From NCBI GenBank assembly GCA_964588705.1, contig CAZPQV010000001.1, positions 26,290-90,289 of the forward strand: DNA of 64,000 nt, written 5' to 3'. The translations under genes and the position numbers were made by a program. Of this stretch, positions 16,929 to 25,605 are shown piece after piece (position 1 is the first letter of the stretch; each line of letters opens with the position of its first letter). The notes under the pieces are model-generated. The model made no database searches, was not told the DNA's origin, and saw only the letters and a program-made list of their open reading frames with translations. This DNA is from CAZPQV01 sp964588705 (lineage in GTDB: Bacteria; Bacteroidota; Bacteroidia; Flavobacteriales; Weeksellaceae).

Positions 16929-18197
16929 ATGAAAATACAGGATTTTTACAGCATCTATCAGAAGGCAAATAAAGTAACGATTGACAGTCGCAAAATTGAA
17001 AAAAACGATATTTTCTTTGCCTTTTCGGGAGAAAATTTTAATGCGGCTACACTTGCGGAAAAAGTCATCGAACAGGGTGCTCTTGCTGTAATTGTAGAAC
17101 AAAAGGAATACGAAAATCCTGAAAAAAATATTTTCTTTGTGCCTTCAACTTTGGAATTTCTACAGGAACTTGCGGTTCATCATCGCAACGAACTGAAAAT
17201 ACCGATTATCGGACTTACCGGAAGCAACGGTAAAACCACAACTAAAGAACTGATCAGTGCGGTTCTTGCTGAAAAATTCAATGTTCAGTTCACTTTTGGA
17301 AATCTTAATAATCATATCGGTGTTCCTCTGACCTTACTTTCTATTAAACCTGAACACGAAATCGCGGTTGTGGAAATGGGTGCCAATCATCAAAAAGAAA
17401 TTGAATTTCTGTGTAAAATTGCCCAGCCAAATTATGGTTACATTACCAATTTTGGTAAAGCACATTTGGAAGGTTTTGGTGGTTTTGAAGGTGTAATTAA
17501 AGGAAAATCCGAATTGTACGATTATCTGAAACAAAACTTTCAAACCATTCTTTACAATGAAGCGGATGAACTTCAGAAAGAAAAAGTAGGAAACTATTTT
17601 AAAACGATTTCTTTCGGATCAGAAACATCAACTTACAGTTTTGAAAACTTCTCAGAGGAAAATTTTGTAGGATTTATTCACAAGGGCGAAAAAGCACAGT
17701 CGAAATTAACCGGAGATTATAATTTTACCAATCTTTGTGCTGCTGCGAGTTTTGGCTTTCATTTCGGCTTGAATTTCTCACAAATAAAAACCGCTATCGA
17801 AAACTATACGCCTACCAATATGCGTTCGCAAGTAGTACAAAAAGACGGTAAAACTTTAGTTCTCGATACTTACAACGCCAATCCGAGCAGCATGAGTGCA
17901 TCTCTGCATAATTTCAGTGCTTTTGAAGGAAGTAAAACCATCATTATTGGCGATATGCTCGAGCTTGGAGAAGAGAGTAGAACCGAGCATCAAAACATTC
18001 TTTTTTTGGCTAATTCTTTAAATTTTGAAAATGTCATTACCGTTGGAAAGCATTTTAAAGAAGTAAATCCCGAAAAAGCTTTTGAAAGTTCAGCTGAATT
18101 AATTGATTATCTGAAAGAAAATAAAATTTCCACAAAGAATATCCTATTAAAAGGATCTCGCGGCGTTGCTTTAGAAAAAATTATAGATTATCTGTAG
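16929..18197 (+). CDS. murF: UDP-N-acetylmuramoyl-tripeptide--D-alanyl-D-alanine ligase
   Basis: A 422-residue cytoplasmic Mur ligase that adds D-Ala-D-Ala to the peptidoglycan precursor. The ATP-binding loop is GLTGSNGKTTTKELI (about 95-109). Other markers are GNLNNHIGVPLTLL, the VVEMGANHQKEIEFL strand and the C-terminal DTYNANPSSM with GDMLELGEES. This set is specific for MurF. The start lies 5 nt downstream of a TATTTTTG box, so the mRNA may be leaderless. The 3' end overlaps the converging NUDIX gene by 17 nt. Confidence 0.96.
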   Translation: MKIQDFYSIYQKANKVTIDSRKIEKNDIFFAFSGENFNAATLAEKVIEQGALAVIVEQKEYENPEKNIFFVPSTLEFLQELAVHHRNELKIPIIGLTGSNGKTTTKELISAVLAEKFNVQFTFGNLNNHIGVPLTLLSIKPEHEIAVVEMGANHQKEIEFLCKIAQPNYGYITNFGKAHLEGFGGFEGVIKGKSELYDYLKQNFQTILYNEADELQKEKVGNYFKTISFGSETSTYSFENFSEENFVGFIHKGEKAQSKLTGDYNFTNLCAAASFGFHFGLNFSQIKTAIENYTPTNMRSQVVQKDGKTLVLDTYNANPSSMSASLHNFSAFEGSKTIIIGDMLELGEESRTEHQNILFLANSLNFENVITVGKHFKEVNPEKAFESSAELIDYLKENKISTKNILLKGSRGVALEKIIDYL

Positions 18198-18810
18198 TTT
18201 CATCATCTTCACCGATTCCGACATTGTTTAGGATCAGAATAATGTTTTTGAATGTAGACGAAAACACATCTTCTATAATCTGATCTTCATCTTTCCATTC
18301 CACTTTGGTAATGCCTTCTTCAACTTGCGGTTTGGGCTCAGCATCGGCAACATAGCTCATTTTAAACCAATACGTCGTTTTCAGAACCCGCGTTCCGTTT
18401 CTTTCTTTATAGGTGTGAAAGGTATTGTTAATGAATTTTTCGAGGATAAGTTCCTTTAGGGAAGTTTCTTCTTCTACCTCTCTCAGAGCTGCATTTTCAA
18501 GGGATTCGTCTTTTTCGATTTTGCCTTTCGGAAGATCCCATTTCCCTAAACGGTGAATGAAAAGTATTTTTTCTTCTTTATTAAAAACAATTCCGCCGGC
18601 CGCTTCCACCACTTTAAACATGTGTGTGAAATCTTCCCAAATCTCTTCGATTTCCTCGCCGTAAACGTTCATTTCGGGACAGGAAGTATTTTCTAACAAA
18701 TCAATCGCAATCTCCAATGTAGCAAAGCCTTCGTAGCGTAACTTTTTTTCAACATCGGTGGGATATTTACTTAAAGTTAATCTTTTTTCATTCACGAAAA
18801 CTTTATACAT
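18181..18810 (-). CDS. NUDIX hydrolase
   Basis: A 209-residue protein with a NUDIX domain from about residue 68. The Nudix box matches GX5EX7REVEEE: Gly96, Glu102, Arg110, Glu111 and Glu113-115. The preceding strand is AGGIVFNKEEKILFIHRLGKW and the lead-in WDLPKGK. The first 65 residues are an extra N-terminal region found in flavobacterial members. It hydrolyses an unidentified nucleoside diphosphate derivative. A TATTTTTG box lies at 18839-18846 on this strand. The last 17 nt overlap murF tail to tail. Confidence 0.88.
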   Translation of the reverse strand: MYKVFVNEKRLTLSKYPTDVEKKLRYEGFATLEIAIDLLENTSCPEMNVYGEEIEEIWEDFTHMFKVVEAAGGIVFNKEEKILFIHRLGKWDLPKGKIEKDESLENAALREVEEETSLKELILEKFINNTFHTYKERNGTRVLKTTYWFKMSYVADAEPKPQVEEGITKVEWKDEDQIIEDVFSSTFKNIILILNNVGIGEDDETTDNL

Positions 18811-18851
18811 TTGCAGGGCTTTATAATTGTTAATAATACAAAAATATAAAA

Positions 18852-19238
18852 ATGAATTTAGAAGGAAGAAAAATAATCGTAAATAAGTCTGCGAAAGCGC
18901 TACAGGATATGCTGAAAAATCCTACGGATTATGAGCAGTTGATGCCGGAAGGACTTCAGAAATTTGAAGCAAGAGAAGACGGTTTCAAGTTTGCATTGAA
19001 AGGAATGCCAGAAATTGCTTTAAAAATTGATGGGGTTACGGATCAGCAAGTGGTGTTGAAATCAGCAAGTTCAAGCTTGGAGTTTGCGCTTACCGGAACG
19101 ATGAACGCCATCAACGACAACCAAACTGAGGTTCAGCTGTTATTCGATGGGAAATTCAATCCTTTTATTAAAATGATGGTGGAAAAACCGCTTCAGAATT
19201 TTATCAATTCTCTTACAGATAAGATTGAACAGCTTTAA
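18852..19238 (+). CDS. SRPBCC (START-like) family protein
   Basis: A 128-residue protein with the features of the SRPBCC/polyketide-cyclase fold: an N-terminal strand (GRKIIVNKSAKALQDML), a helix with LMPEGLQKFEA, antiparallel strands and a long C-terminal helix (MMVEKPLQNFINSLTDKIEQL). Members bind hydrophobic ligands; no specific role is known for this one. It starts 41 nt from the divergent NUDIX gene and ends at a terminator. In some relatives I recall pyrE sitting between these two genes; it is absent here. Confidence 0.75.
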   Translation: MNLEGRKIIVNKSAKALQDMLKNPTDYEQLMPEGLQKFEAREDGFKFALKGMPEIALKIDGVTDQQVVLKSASSSLEFALTGTMNAINDNQTEVQLLFDGKFNPFIKMMVEKPLQNFINSLTDKIEQL

Positions 19239-19257
19239 TTAAAAAGCAAAAAATATA

Positions 19258-19286
19258 AAGCCACGAAATTTATTCTTGGCTTTTTT
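19258..19286 (+). terminator. terminator after the SRPBCC gene
   Basis: AAAGCCA pairs with TGGCTTT (inner GAA/TTC also pairs across one mismatch), followed by T6 at 19281-19286. Beyond it (19300-19330) lies an AACTCTGTcaat-type direct repeat. Confidence 0.65.
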
Positions 19287-19338
19287 ATATAATATCTTTA
19301 GAACTCTGTCAATAAATCTATTAACTCTGTGCAATTAA

Positions 19339-20404
19339 TTAAACCAAAATTCCTGTACAGTGATCTTTAGAACTTCCGGTTGCAGAAGACAGAACATTGT
19401 TTTCATTTCTTAGCCTCAGAACGCCCATAAATGCGAAAATTAATGCCTCTTTATAATCGATAATTTCCTTATTTGGGATAATCACTGAACTTCCTGATTT
19501 CTCTTTTATTTTTTCAATTAAATAAGAATTAAACGCGCCGCCACCGGTAAACAAAACATTTTTCAGTTGATAATTTCTAAAAGTTTCTCCAATTTTTTCC
19601 GCAGAATGTTCGGTAAAAGTTGCCAATGCATCTTCCGGTTTTAGTTTTTTAAGTTTCGGATGAATTTCTTTTAAAACCCATTCAATTCCTAAAGACTTTG
19701 GCGGATTCTCAGTGTAATATTTAAGCGAATTTAATTGGTTTAAAATTTTTTCATCCACAGTTCCTATTTTTGCTAAATTACCCTCTTCATCATATTTTTT
19801 CTTCAGTTTCTGCGCATAAAAATTCAGCACAATATTTACCGGGCAGATATCAAAAGCAATTCTTTTATCTTCAATTTTTAGAGAAATATTCGAGAATCCG
19901 CCAAGATTTAAACAGGCGTCGTACTCACCGAAAAGCAGCTCGTCACCAATCGGAACCAGCGGTGCGCCGTTTCCACCCATTAAAACATCCTGACTGCGGA
20001 AATCGTAAACCACCGGATAATTGTTGTGAATTTTTATTGCTCTTCCGTCACCGATTTGTGTGGTATATTTCTTTTTTGGCTGATGAAAAATCGTGTGTCC
20101 GTGAGAAGCAATAACATCAATTGTTGCTAAAGAATATTTCTTAATGAATTTTTTGACCTGCTCTCCAAGATAAAATCCATATTCAGAATTCAGTTCGTAG
20201 AGGTTTGTCGCTTTCAGATTGATGGCATCACGGAGTTTATTTTCCCATCTTTTAGGATAGGGAATTGTGTCGGAATTCAGGATTTCAAAACTCCAGATTC
20301 CGTTCTCNNNNNNNNNNCTCGTTTTTACTGAATGAGGCGTAGCAGAGGTCAAGTCCGTCTAAACTCGTCCCAGACATCAATCCGATTGCAAAAATTTTAT
20401 CCAA
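19339..20404 (-). CDS. anmK: anhydro-N-acetylmuramic acid kinase, split by an assembly gap
   Basis: AnmK phosphorylates 1,6-anhydroMurNAc in cell-wall recycling. The C-terminal 320 residues are intact: HGHTIFHQP, YPVVYDFRSQDVLMGGNGAPLVPIGD, CLNLGGFSNIS, FTGGGAFN. The family N-terminus is also present, but in another frame on the far side of the ten Ns: FAIGLMSGTSLDGLDLCYA at 20389-20333. The N run has a nominal length not divisible by three, so the frame break comes from the gap and need not be a mutation. Only a TTG (20402-20404) or the ATG of MSGTS (20375-20377) can start the true frame before an upstream stop. The ATG at 20352 belongs to the wrong frame. Confidence 0.85.
20308..20317. other. 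assembly gap (10 N)
   Basis: Ten Ns inside the 5' part of anmK. Because the two halves of the gene are out of frame across it, the true number of missing bases is not ten. Confidence 0.98.
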
Positions 20405-20479
20405 AATAATTTTTTGCTGAATTTACGAAATTGTGAGAAAACAAAAATTTCCGGAGAAAGTACTATTTCGTGGAAAAGT

Positions 20480-21070
20480 TTATTGTCCTGCAGCAGGAAT
20501 CTGCTTGGATGGAAAGCTTCCCGAATTGTTGGAGAAATTATATTCCGAGAAATCGTCTTTTGCTACCATTCCGTTGGCGCCAACCAGAATAGAACCGTCT
20601 TTATCGGTAACATAAACCGTATCTGTAGTATACATTTTGCGGTTTCGGCGGTCCCAATAAATCGATTGCATTGCGAAACTTTGTCCCTCGTTGGTGAGGA
20701 TTTTTACATTTCCTTTGGCAATATAGAAATCCCGAAGTTCATTATATTTTGCATAATTCGACCAAATTTTTCCAGGAACGTTGGGTTTCTTTTTATCAAA
20801 ATATTCAAGGTAAATTCCCTTTCTCGCTTCTACGTAAGGAGAATCTATCAGTTCGTATTTTTCGATCAGAGGTGCTTTAAAACGAAGCGCTACAAAACCG
20901 GAATCGTGCCTGATGATGTTGGCATTATGAATAATCTGCGAAGCAAAATTGGTATTTTTCTTAGCATTAACTTCAGCCAAATCTTCTTCGCAAGACAATA
21001 AAGCAAAAAATATAGCACATCCAAAAATGGCGGCTATATTTCTTTTATATTTTCCCTTGAAGAATTTCAT
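20480..21070 (-). CDS. lptC: LPS export lipoprotein LptC
   Basis: A 196-residue protein with an N-terminal membrane segment and a lipobox-like LLSC (residues about 23-26). A beta-jellyroll-type region follows, with FVALRFKAPLIEKYELIDSPYVEA, GIYLEYFDKKKPNVPGKIWSNYAKYNEL and MVAKDDFSEYNFSN. This layout is that of Bacteroidota LptC, which passes lipopolysaccharide from LptBFG to the periplasmic bridge. It starts 3 nt after the upstream minus-strand outer-membrane protein gene, so the two are one operon. Confidence 0.85.
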   Translation of the reverse strand: MKFFKGKYKRNIAAIFGCAIFFALLSCEEDLAEVNAKKNTNFASQIIHNANIIRHDSGFVALRFKAPLIEKYELIDSPYVEARKGIYLEYFDKKKPNVPGKIWSNYAKYNELRDFYIAKGNVKILTNEGQSFAMQSIYWDRRNRKMYTTDTVYVTDKDGSILVGANGMVAKDDFSEYNFSNNSGSFPSKQIPAAGQ

Positions 21071-21073
21071 TTC

Positions 21074-22366
21074 TTAATCGTACTGACGTTTCTGGAACCA
21101 CTTATCCGCGAAGTTCAACCCAAATTTAAAGTTGATAAAGTTTTGGTTGATAAGATTGTTTTCAAGCGTTCCTCTTTTCCCGAATTCTACCGCAATATCT
21201 ACGTTGCTCATACGGTTGATATTGGTATTGGCAAATGGAAGGGTAACACCGGCGGTTAATGCAAATTCGTTCACGTTTGTTGCAGTGGTAGAACCAAGCG
21301 GAGAAAGTTTCAGATTTCCTTTTTCATAGTAAGCTCCGAATCTGTAAATAACTCTCGAAAAGTAATTACGGAAGTTATTATAGTTCGGAAGATACCAGCC
21401 ACCAACTGCTGCTCTGTACGAGTTTTCGTATTGGAAAGGTCTTCCCAAATACTGTATTTCTTCTCCTTTTTTATAATCGAACTGTGCAGAAGTGAACCAT
21501 TTTGCTTCGTGCCCGAAACCAAAACCAAGCGATGCCTGCTGAGGAATCAGGTTTTTATCGTTGCTTTCTTTCTGCTCAATTACAGATTCGTTTAAGTGCT
21601 CTTCAGAACCTCCATAATAATAGGTGCTGTGCTTATATCTCGTAATCATATCTCCGGAAGTTCCGAATGTATAGGTAGCACCGGCGGTGATTTTTCTTTC
21701 GTTTGCAAGTTTTTTCTGATACAAAGTTCCGGCTGTAAAGTTGAAAGATTCTACTTTATTGCTGGTTTCGTATCCGCTTACAAGCTCTGCATTGCTGTAG
21801 GTAAGTTCTTCTGTATCGTACAGTTTTCCGAAATAATAATTCGTTCTTAAACCGATGGCGAATTCATTAGTAATATTGTATCCTAAAGCTGCCTGAACCG
21901 TAGAAAGCGTTCCTTTACCTGTAAATTTGTTGGCTTTGTAAGTGTCGTCAGCCATTTTTTCGTTAATCAGAATATTATAGTTCTTTGAACTGTAAGGCTG
22001 ATAACCCAAACCAAATTTCAGTTTCTTTGAAATAGGGAAGGCGATGGTGATATTCGACAGATAGGTGGAATGTTTAGTAACATTTACATCCTGATAATCA
22101 GATTTGTAGAAGTTGTTTTCGTTTGTTCCTTCCAAAGTGAAAGATGCAAGATCGAAATTGGCATTTGCAGCAGGGTTGCTGAAATTAAATTTGTTGTTGA
22201 AATCATTTACATAAGCGGTAGAAATTCCGCCCATTGCAGAGATATCTATGGTGTTGTCATACTTTACATCCCCAATTCCGAAAGAGGCATAAGGTGAATT
22301 ACCAATCGTTTGTGCACTTATCGAAACTCCGGCCGCAATGAACGACGTTACTAAAAATCTTTTCAT
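21074..22366 (-). CDS. outer-membrane beta-barrel protein (FadL/PorV-like)
   Basis: A 430-residue protein with signal peptide MKRFLVTSFIAAGVSISAQ. The ATG at 22366 is chosen because the six codons before it only delay the signal. The mature N-terminus (GNSPYASFGIGDVKYDNTIDISAMGGISTAYVND) is followed by many alternating amphipathic strands (KKLKFGLGYQPYSSKNY, FAIGLRTNYYFGKLY) and ends in FKFGLNFADKWFQKRQYD. It resembles FadL-type porins of flavobacteria. Position next to lptC is common in the group. The transported substrate is unknown. Confidence 0.75.
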   Translation of the reverse strand: MKRFLVTSFIAAGVSISAQTIGNSPYASFGIGDVKYDNTIDISAMGGISTAYVNDFNNKFNFSNPAANANFDLASFTLEGTNENNFYKSDYQDVNVTKHSTYLSNITIAFPISKKLKFGLGYQPYSSKNYNILINEKMADDTYKANKFTGKGTLSTVQAALGYNITNEFAIGLRTNYYFGKLYDTEELTYSNAELVSGYETSNKVESFNFTAGTLYQKKLANERKITAGATYTFGTSGDMITRYKHSTYYYGGSEEHLNESVIEQKESNDKNLIPQQASLGFGFGHEAKWFTSAQFDYKKGEEIQYLGRPFQYENSYRAAVGGWYLPNYNNFRNYFSRVIYRFGAYYEKGNLKLSPLGSTTATNVNEFALTAGVTLPFANTNINRMSNVDIAVEFGKRGTLENNLINQNFINFKFGLNFADKWFQKRQYD

Positions 22367-22530
22367 TCTGAAATTAAAATACAAGTCGCAAATATCTTAA
22401 TTATTACTGAAATCTGAAAATTTACCGTAGTTAAAGTTTGTTAAGCAAAAGCAATTATTTATCGGGCTTTATTTCATTTTATCAAATTTTAAATTCCTTT
22501 TTTTGAAGGCAAATCTCTATCTTTGAAACT

Positions 22531-23649
22531 ATGAATTGGGAACAGATTACGGGTCAGAACAACCTGAAGAAACAGCTTTTAGAAAGTATTGATAATCATC
22601 GTGTTAGTCATGCGCAGATGTTTCTTGGGCAATTCGGTTACGGAACGTTTCCTTTGGCTTTGGCTTATGCTCAGGAAATTCTCAAAAGAGAAAATGAGCA
22701 TTCGGTTTCTAAAGTTCAGAATTTCAATCATATGGATTTGCATTTCAGTTTTCCGGTTTTTTCTGAAAAAAGTAATTCATTAAGCAAACGTTTTTTAAGT
22801 GAATTCCGGGAGATGACGCTCGAAAATCCTTATTCTGATTTTGATGATTGGACTACACTTTTGGAATCGGAGAACAAGCAGTTTTTTATTTCTGTGGATG
22901 AAATAGAAAGCATCATCGAAAAATTCAGTCTGAAAAGTTTTGAAGGTGGCTCTAAAATTCTCATTGTTTGGTGCAGTGAAAAAATGAACCCTGCCGCATC
23001 CAACAAGTTTCTGAAATTTTTAGAAGAACCGCCGAAAAATACGGTTATCATTCTCATTGCAGAGAACGATCAGGATTTTCTTCCAACGATTATGTCACGT
23101 GTTCAGATGGTAGAAGTGCCAAGACTTGAAGATGAAGATGTTGAAAAATACATTGATAATAAGTATGATTTTGATGATGATAAGATCAAGGAAATTGTAT
23201 TTCAGGCACAGGGAAATCTGAATACTGCCATAAAATTGGCGGAAAGTGGCGAAATTACTTCCGAGTTTGAAGAATTGTTTGTGCAATGGGTTCGCGAAGC
23301 GTTTCAGGTAAAAAAGAAACCCGAAATGTTGAAGAACATCATTGTTTGGGCAAAAAATATCGCAACCTGGAATCGTGAAAAGCAGAAAAATTTCTTGGAT
23401 TATTGCGGTGAAATGTTTCGTTTAGCAATGCTGCAAAACTATGGAATGCCCGATTTGGTTTATAAGAAAATAAATGTGAACAAATTCAATTGGGAGAAAT
23501 TCTCAGAGTATATTCACGGTGCTAATATTGAAGATATTCTTACCGAAATTTCGGAAGCTGATTATCATTTGCAGCGCAATGCCAATGCAAAAATCGTCTG
23601 GACAGATATGGGAATTAAACTGTCGCGGTATATACATCGTAGCGCGTAG
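22531..23649 (+). CDS. holB: DNA polymerase III subunit delta'
   Basis: A 372-residue clamp-loader subunit. The N-terminus MNWEQITGQNNLKKQLLESI matches the DnaX/delta' AAA+ entry, but the Walker A is degenerate (LGQFGYGTFPLA), as expected for delta'. Later come KILIVWCSEKMNPAASNKFLKFLEEPP (sensor/SRC-like region) and PTIMSRVQMVEVPRL. It helps load the sliding clamp. A TATCTTTG box (22518-22525) ends 5 nt before the ATG. A bidirectional terminator follows. Confidence 0.9.
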   Translation: MNWEQITGQNNLKKQLLESIDNHRVSHAQMFLGQFGYGTFPLALAYAQEILKRENEHSVSKVQNFNHMDLHFSFPVFSEKSNSLSKRFLSEFREMTLENPYSDFDDWTTLLESENKQFFISVDEIESIIEKFSLKSFEGGSKILIVWCSEKMNPAASNKFLKFLEEPPKNTVIILIAENDQDFLPTIMSRVQMVEVPRLEDEDVEKYIDNKYDFDDDKIKEIVFQAQGNLNTAIKLAESGEITSEFEELFVQWVREAFQVKKKPEMLKNIIVWAKNIATWNREKQKNFLDYCGEMFRLAMLQNYGMPDLVYKKINVNKFNWEKFSEYIHGANIEDILTEISEADYHLQRNANAKIVWTDMGIKLSRYIHRSA

Positions 23650-23740
23650 AAGCATTTAGAGATTTGGCAGATTTAAAATGATTTTTTAGTTTTAAATATA
23701 AAGAATCTGCTTAATGAATGATTTAACAGAGAACCATAAA

Positions 23741-23771
23741 AAAAACCGATTCAAACGAATCGGTTTTTTAT
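23741..23771. terminator. bidirectional terminator between holB and rplI
   Basis: The perfect 12-bp stem AAAAACCGATTC / GAATCGGTTTTT (23741-23752, 23757-23768) has a 4-nt loop, with A and T runs for the converging holB and rpsF-rpsR-rplI transcripts. Confidence 0.9.
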
Positions 23772-23788
23772 TTTGATTTTTATAAATT

Positions 23789-24307
23789 TTAAGCTTCTTC
23801 TGTAGTTGCTTCTTCAGTTGCAGTTGGTTTAGTTTCAGCTTTTGGAGCTGCTTCTACCGGTGCATCAGATACAACGTCGAATTCGTAGTTGTACTCAACA
23901 TCTCTGTGAAGTCTTACAAGAGCAGTAAATTTACCGGTTCTCTTGATGTTGTTTCCAGGGATTTTGATGTATTTTCTGTCGATTTCAACACCTGCTTTAG
24001 CCAATTCTTCAGAAAGGTTAGCGTTGTTGATAGAACCGAAAAGTTTATCTCCTGCACCAACTTTAGTTTCAATAGTAAGCGGAGTATTTTTCAGTTGTTC
24101 TACTTTTGCCTGAGCGTCTGCTACCAATTTAGCTTCTTCTTCTTTTCTTGCTTCAAGAGTTGCAGCAAGGTTAGCTCTGTTTTTAGGAGTTGCAAGCGCA
24201 GCGTATCCTTGTGGGATAAGGAAGTTTCTTGCATATCCTGGTTTTACGTTTACTACGTCGAACTCAAGTCCTAAGTTTTCAACGTCTTTTTTTAGAATAA
24301 TTTCCAT
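23789..24307 (-). CDS. rplI: 50S ribosomal protein L9
   Basis: A 172-residue protein. The N-terminal domain has MEIILKKDVENLGLEFDVVNVKPGYARNFLIPQGYA, a perfect L9 signature (G-x2-GYARNFLIP). A central helix and the C-terminal domain with VGAGDKLFGSINNANL follow. A 25-residue Ala/Thr/Glu-rich tail extends past the normal end (about 148 residues), as in other Flavobacteriia. It is the last gene of the rpsF-rpsR-rplI operon. Confidence 0.97.
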   Translation of the reverse strand: MEIILKKDVENLGLEFDVVNVKPGYARNFLIPQGYAALATPKNRANLAATLEARKEEEAKLVADAQAKVEQLKNTPLTIETKVGAGDKLFGSINNANLSEELAKAGVEIDRKYIKIPGNNIKRTGKFTALVRLHRDVEYNYEFDVVSDAPVEAAPKAETKPTATEEATTEEA

Positions 24308-24324
24308 TGTTGTTGTCCTTTGTT

Positions 24325-24470
24325 AGATTCTAGATTTCAGATTCTAGATTTCAGATTTTCATCTTTGTCTTTGTCTGATTTCTAAAAATAGTTAGAATTT
24401 GTTATTTAATTCAGCAACAAAAATTGCTATATTTTTTTGTCTGATATCTAAAGTCTGTAATCTGATATCT
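24325..24470. repeat. AGATTCTAGATTTC tandem repeat and related words between rpsR and rplI
   Basis: Two exact tandem copies of the 14-mer AGATTCTAGATTTC (24325-24338, 24339-24352) are followed by a partial third. Related words (GTCTTTGTCTGATTTCTA, TGTCTGATATCTAAAGTC, TGTAATCTGATATC) fill the rest of the spacer up to rpsR. The 162-nt spacer is unusually long for these ribosomal genes and looks like an insertion of simple repeats. Confidence 0.75.
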
Positions 24471-24772
24471 TATTTCAGCATATCCGCAACATACGGCATC
24501 AGTGCCAAATGTCTTGCTCTTTTAATCGCTGCAGATACTTTTCTCTGGTATTTCAAAGAAGTTCCTGTATATCTTCTTGGAAGGATTTTCCCTTGCTCGT
24601 TCACGAACTGAAGAAGGAAATCAGCATCTTTATAATCTACATGCTTAATTCCGTATTTTTTGAATCTACAGTATTTCTTTTCAGATTTTGTATTGATATC
24701 AAGCGGAGTAAGGAATTTTACTTCAGATTCTCCTCCGGCTGAGGCTTGTTTTGCCATTTCATCTATTGCCAT
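24470..24772 (-). CDS. rpsR: 30S ribosomal protein S18
   Basis: A 100-residue protein. The S18 core is clear: KKYCRFKKYGIKHVDYKDADFLLQFVNEQGKILPRRYTG, then KYQRKVSAAIKRARHLALMPYVAD. The N-terminal 24 residues (MAIDEMAKQASAGGESEVKF) are an extension beyond the E. coli protein. It binds the 30S platform together with S6, whose gene lies immediately upstream. Confidence 0.97.
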   Translation of the reverse strand: MAIDEMAKQASAGGESEVKFLTPLDINTKSEKKYCRFKKYGIKHVDYKDADFLLQFVNEQGKILPRRYTGTSLKYQRKVSAAIKRARHLALMPYVADMLK

Positions 24773-24800
24773 TGTAATAAATTTTTTAAAGGATTAAAGA

Positions 24801-25142
24801 TTAAGCTTTTGCAGTTTTGTTTTTCGCTCTTCTTGTAACAGCGTATTCTACTGCGTGTTTGTCAAGTTTTGTAGTAAGGTAACGGATTACTCTTTCGTCA
24901 CGTTTGTAAGCAGTCTCAAGGTCTGCAACTACAGTTCCTTCACCTTTGAACTCGATCAAAGTGTAAAACCCATTCTTTTTCAGTTGAATTGGGTAAGCCA
25001 GTTTCTTTAGTCCCCAGTTTTCTTTGGCAACTATTTCGCAATTGTGGGCCTTCAAAAGGTCCTCAAATTTTTTCACTGCTTCCTCCACCTGTGCGTCAGA
25101 TAGAACGGGAGTTAAAATGAAAACAGTTTCGTAATTGTTCAT
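24801..25142 (-). CDS. rpsF: 30S ribosomal protein S6
   Basis: A 113-residue protein. The start MNNYETVFILTPVLSD is chosen over upstream codons because it matches S6 N-termini. The rest (GLKKLAYPIQLKKNGFYTLIEF, RDERVIRYLTTKLDKHAVEYA) is the standard ferredoxin-like S6 fold. First gene of the rpsF-rpsR-rplI operon, read from a promoter at 25176-25206. Confidence 0.97.
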   Translation of the reverse strand: MNNYETVFILTPVLSDAQVEEAVKKFEDLLKAHNCEIVAKENWGLKKLAYPIQLKKNGFYTLIEFKGEGTVVADLETAYKRDERVIRYLTTKLDKHAVEYAVTRRAKNKTAKA

Positions 25143-25175
25143 AATGTTAATAAATTTGTTAATTATTTCGAGGTG

Positions 25176-25206
25176 CAAAAGTAGGCAAACTTTCTGAATC
25201 ACACAA
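25176..25206 (-). promoter_or_regulatory. rpsF operon promoter (Bacteroidota type)
   Basis: On the minus strand TTG (25204-25206) lies 20 bp upstream of TACTTTTG (25176-25183). This fits the Bacteroidota -33 TTG / -7 TAnnTTTG pattern. The predicted 5' leader to rpsF is about 30 nt. Confidence 0.65.
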
Positions 25207-25329
25207 TAAAAGATTGAAAAAGTTGGAAGAAGGAAGCTCGAAGTCTGAAGTTTTTTATACTCCAGCGTTTTCTACGGAATTTCCAACTCTCCAATTCCCC
25301 AGTTCTCCGACTCATATTTGGGCGTGCCC

Positions 25330-25500
25330 TTCACTCACTATCAGCTATTTTGTCATCCTGAGCTTGTCGAAGGACGTTCGTTCAGGTCGGGCTATACACT
25401 GCAAGTCCTCGTTCCATTTACGTGCTCCCGAATCTTCGGAATCGCGCCAACGCTTACTCCGGGCTTTCCGTTGCTATCCCTCACGCGGAAACAAAAGTGA
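25330..25500. repeat. GC-rich non-coding repeat unit with hairpins
   Basis: Within the 546-base stretch 25143-25688, which has no gene, this part is much richer in G+C than its surroundings. It contains CCTGAGCTTGTCGAAGG (25357-25373), the hairpin CCCGAATCTTCGG and two related words starting CGGGCT at 25388 and 25460 (CGGGCTATACACTGCAAGTC and CGGGCTTTCCGTTGCTATCC), about 72 bp apart. I recall similar words recurring between genes in flavobacterial genomes; I see no protein in either direction. Most likely it is a dispersed genomic repeat. Confidence 0.65.
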
Positions 25501-25605
25501 ACGATGAAGCTTGATGTATAAAGAAAAAAGAATAAAGTATAAAATATAAAATATGAAGGGTGACGTATAAGTTAAAAGTTATCAGAGTAAATTATAACAT
25601 TTTCG

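Noticed and set aside
20059..20070. TGTGGTATATTT, close to the operator half-site of the stress regulon
   Set aside because: It lies within the coding part of anmK (KKYTTQI region), has no second arm and no -7 box, so it is a chance match.
25214..25507. Plus-strand frame of 97 codons in the repeat island
   Set aside because: Runs across non-coding repeats; composition and lack of any motif argue against a protein.
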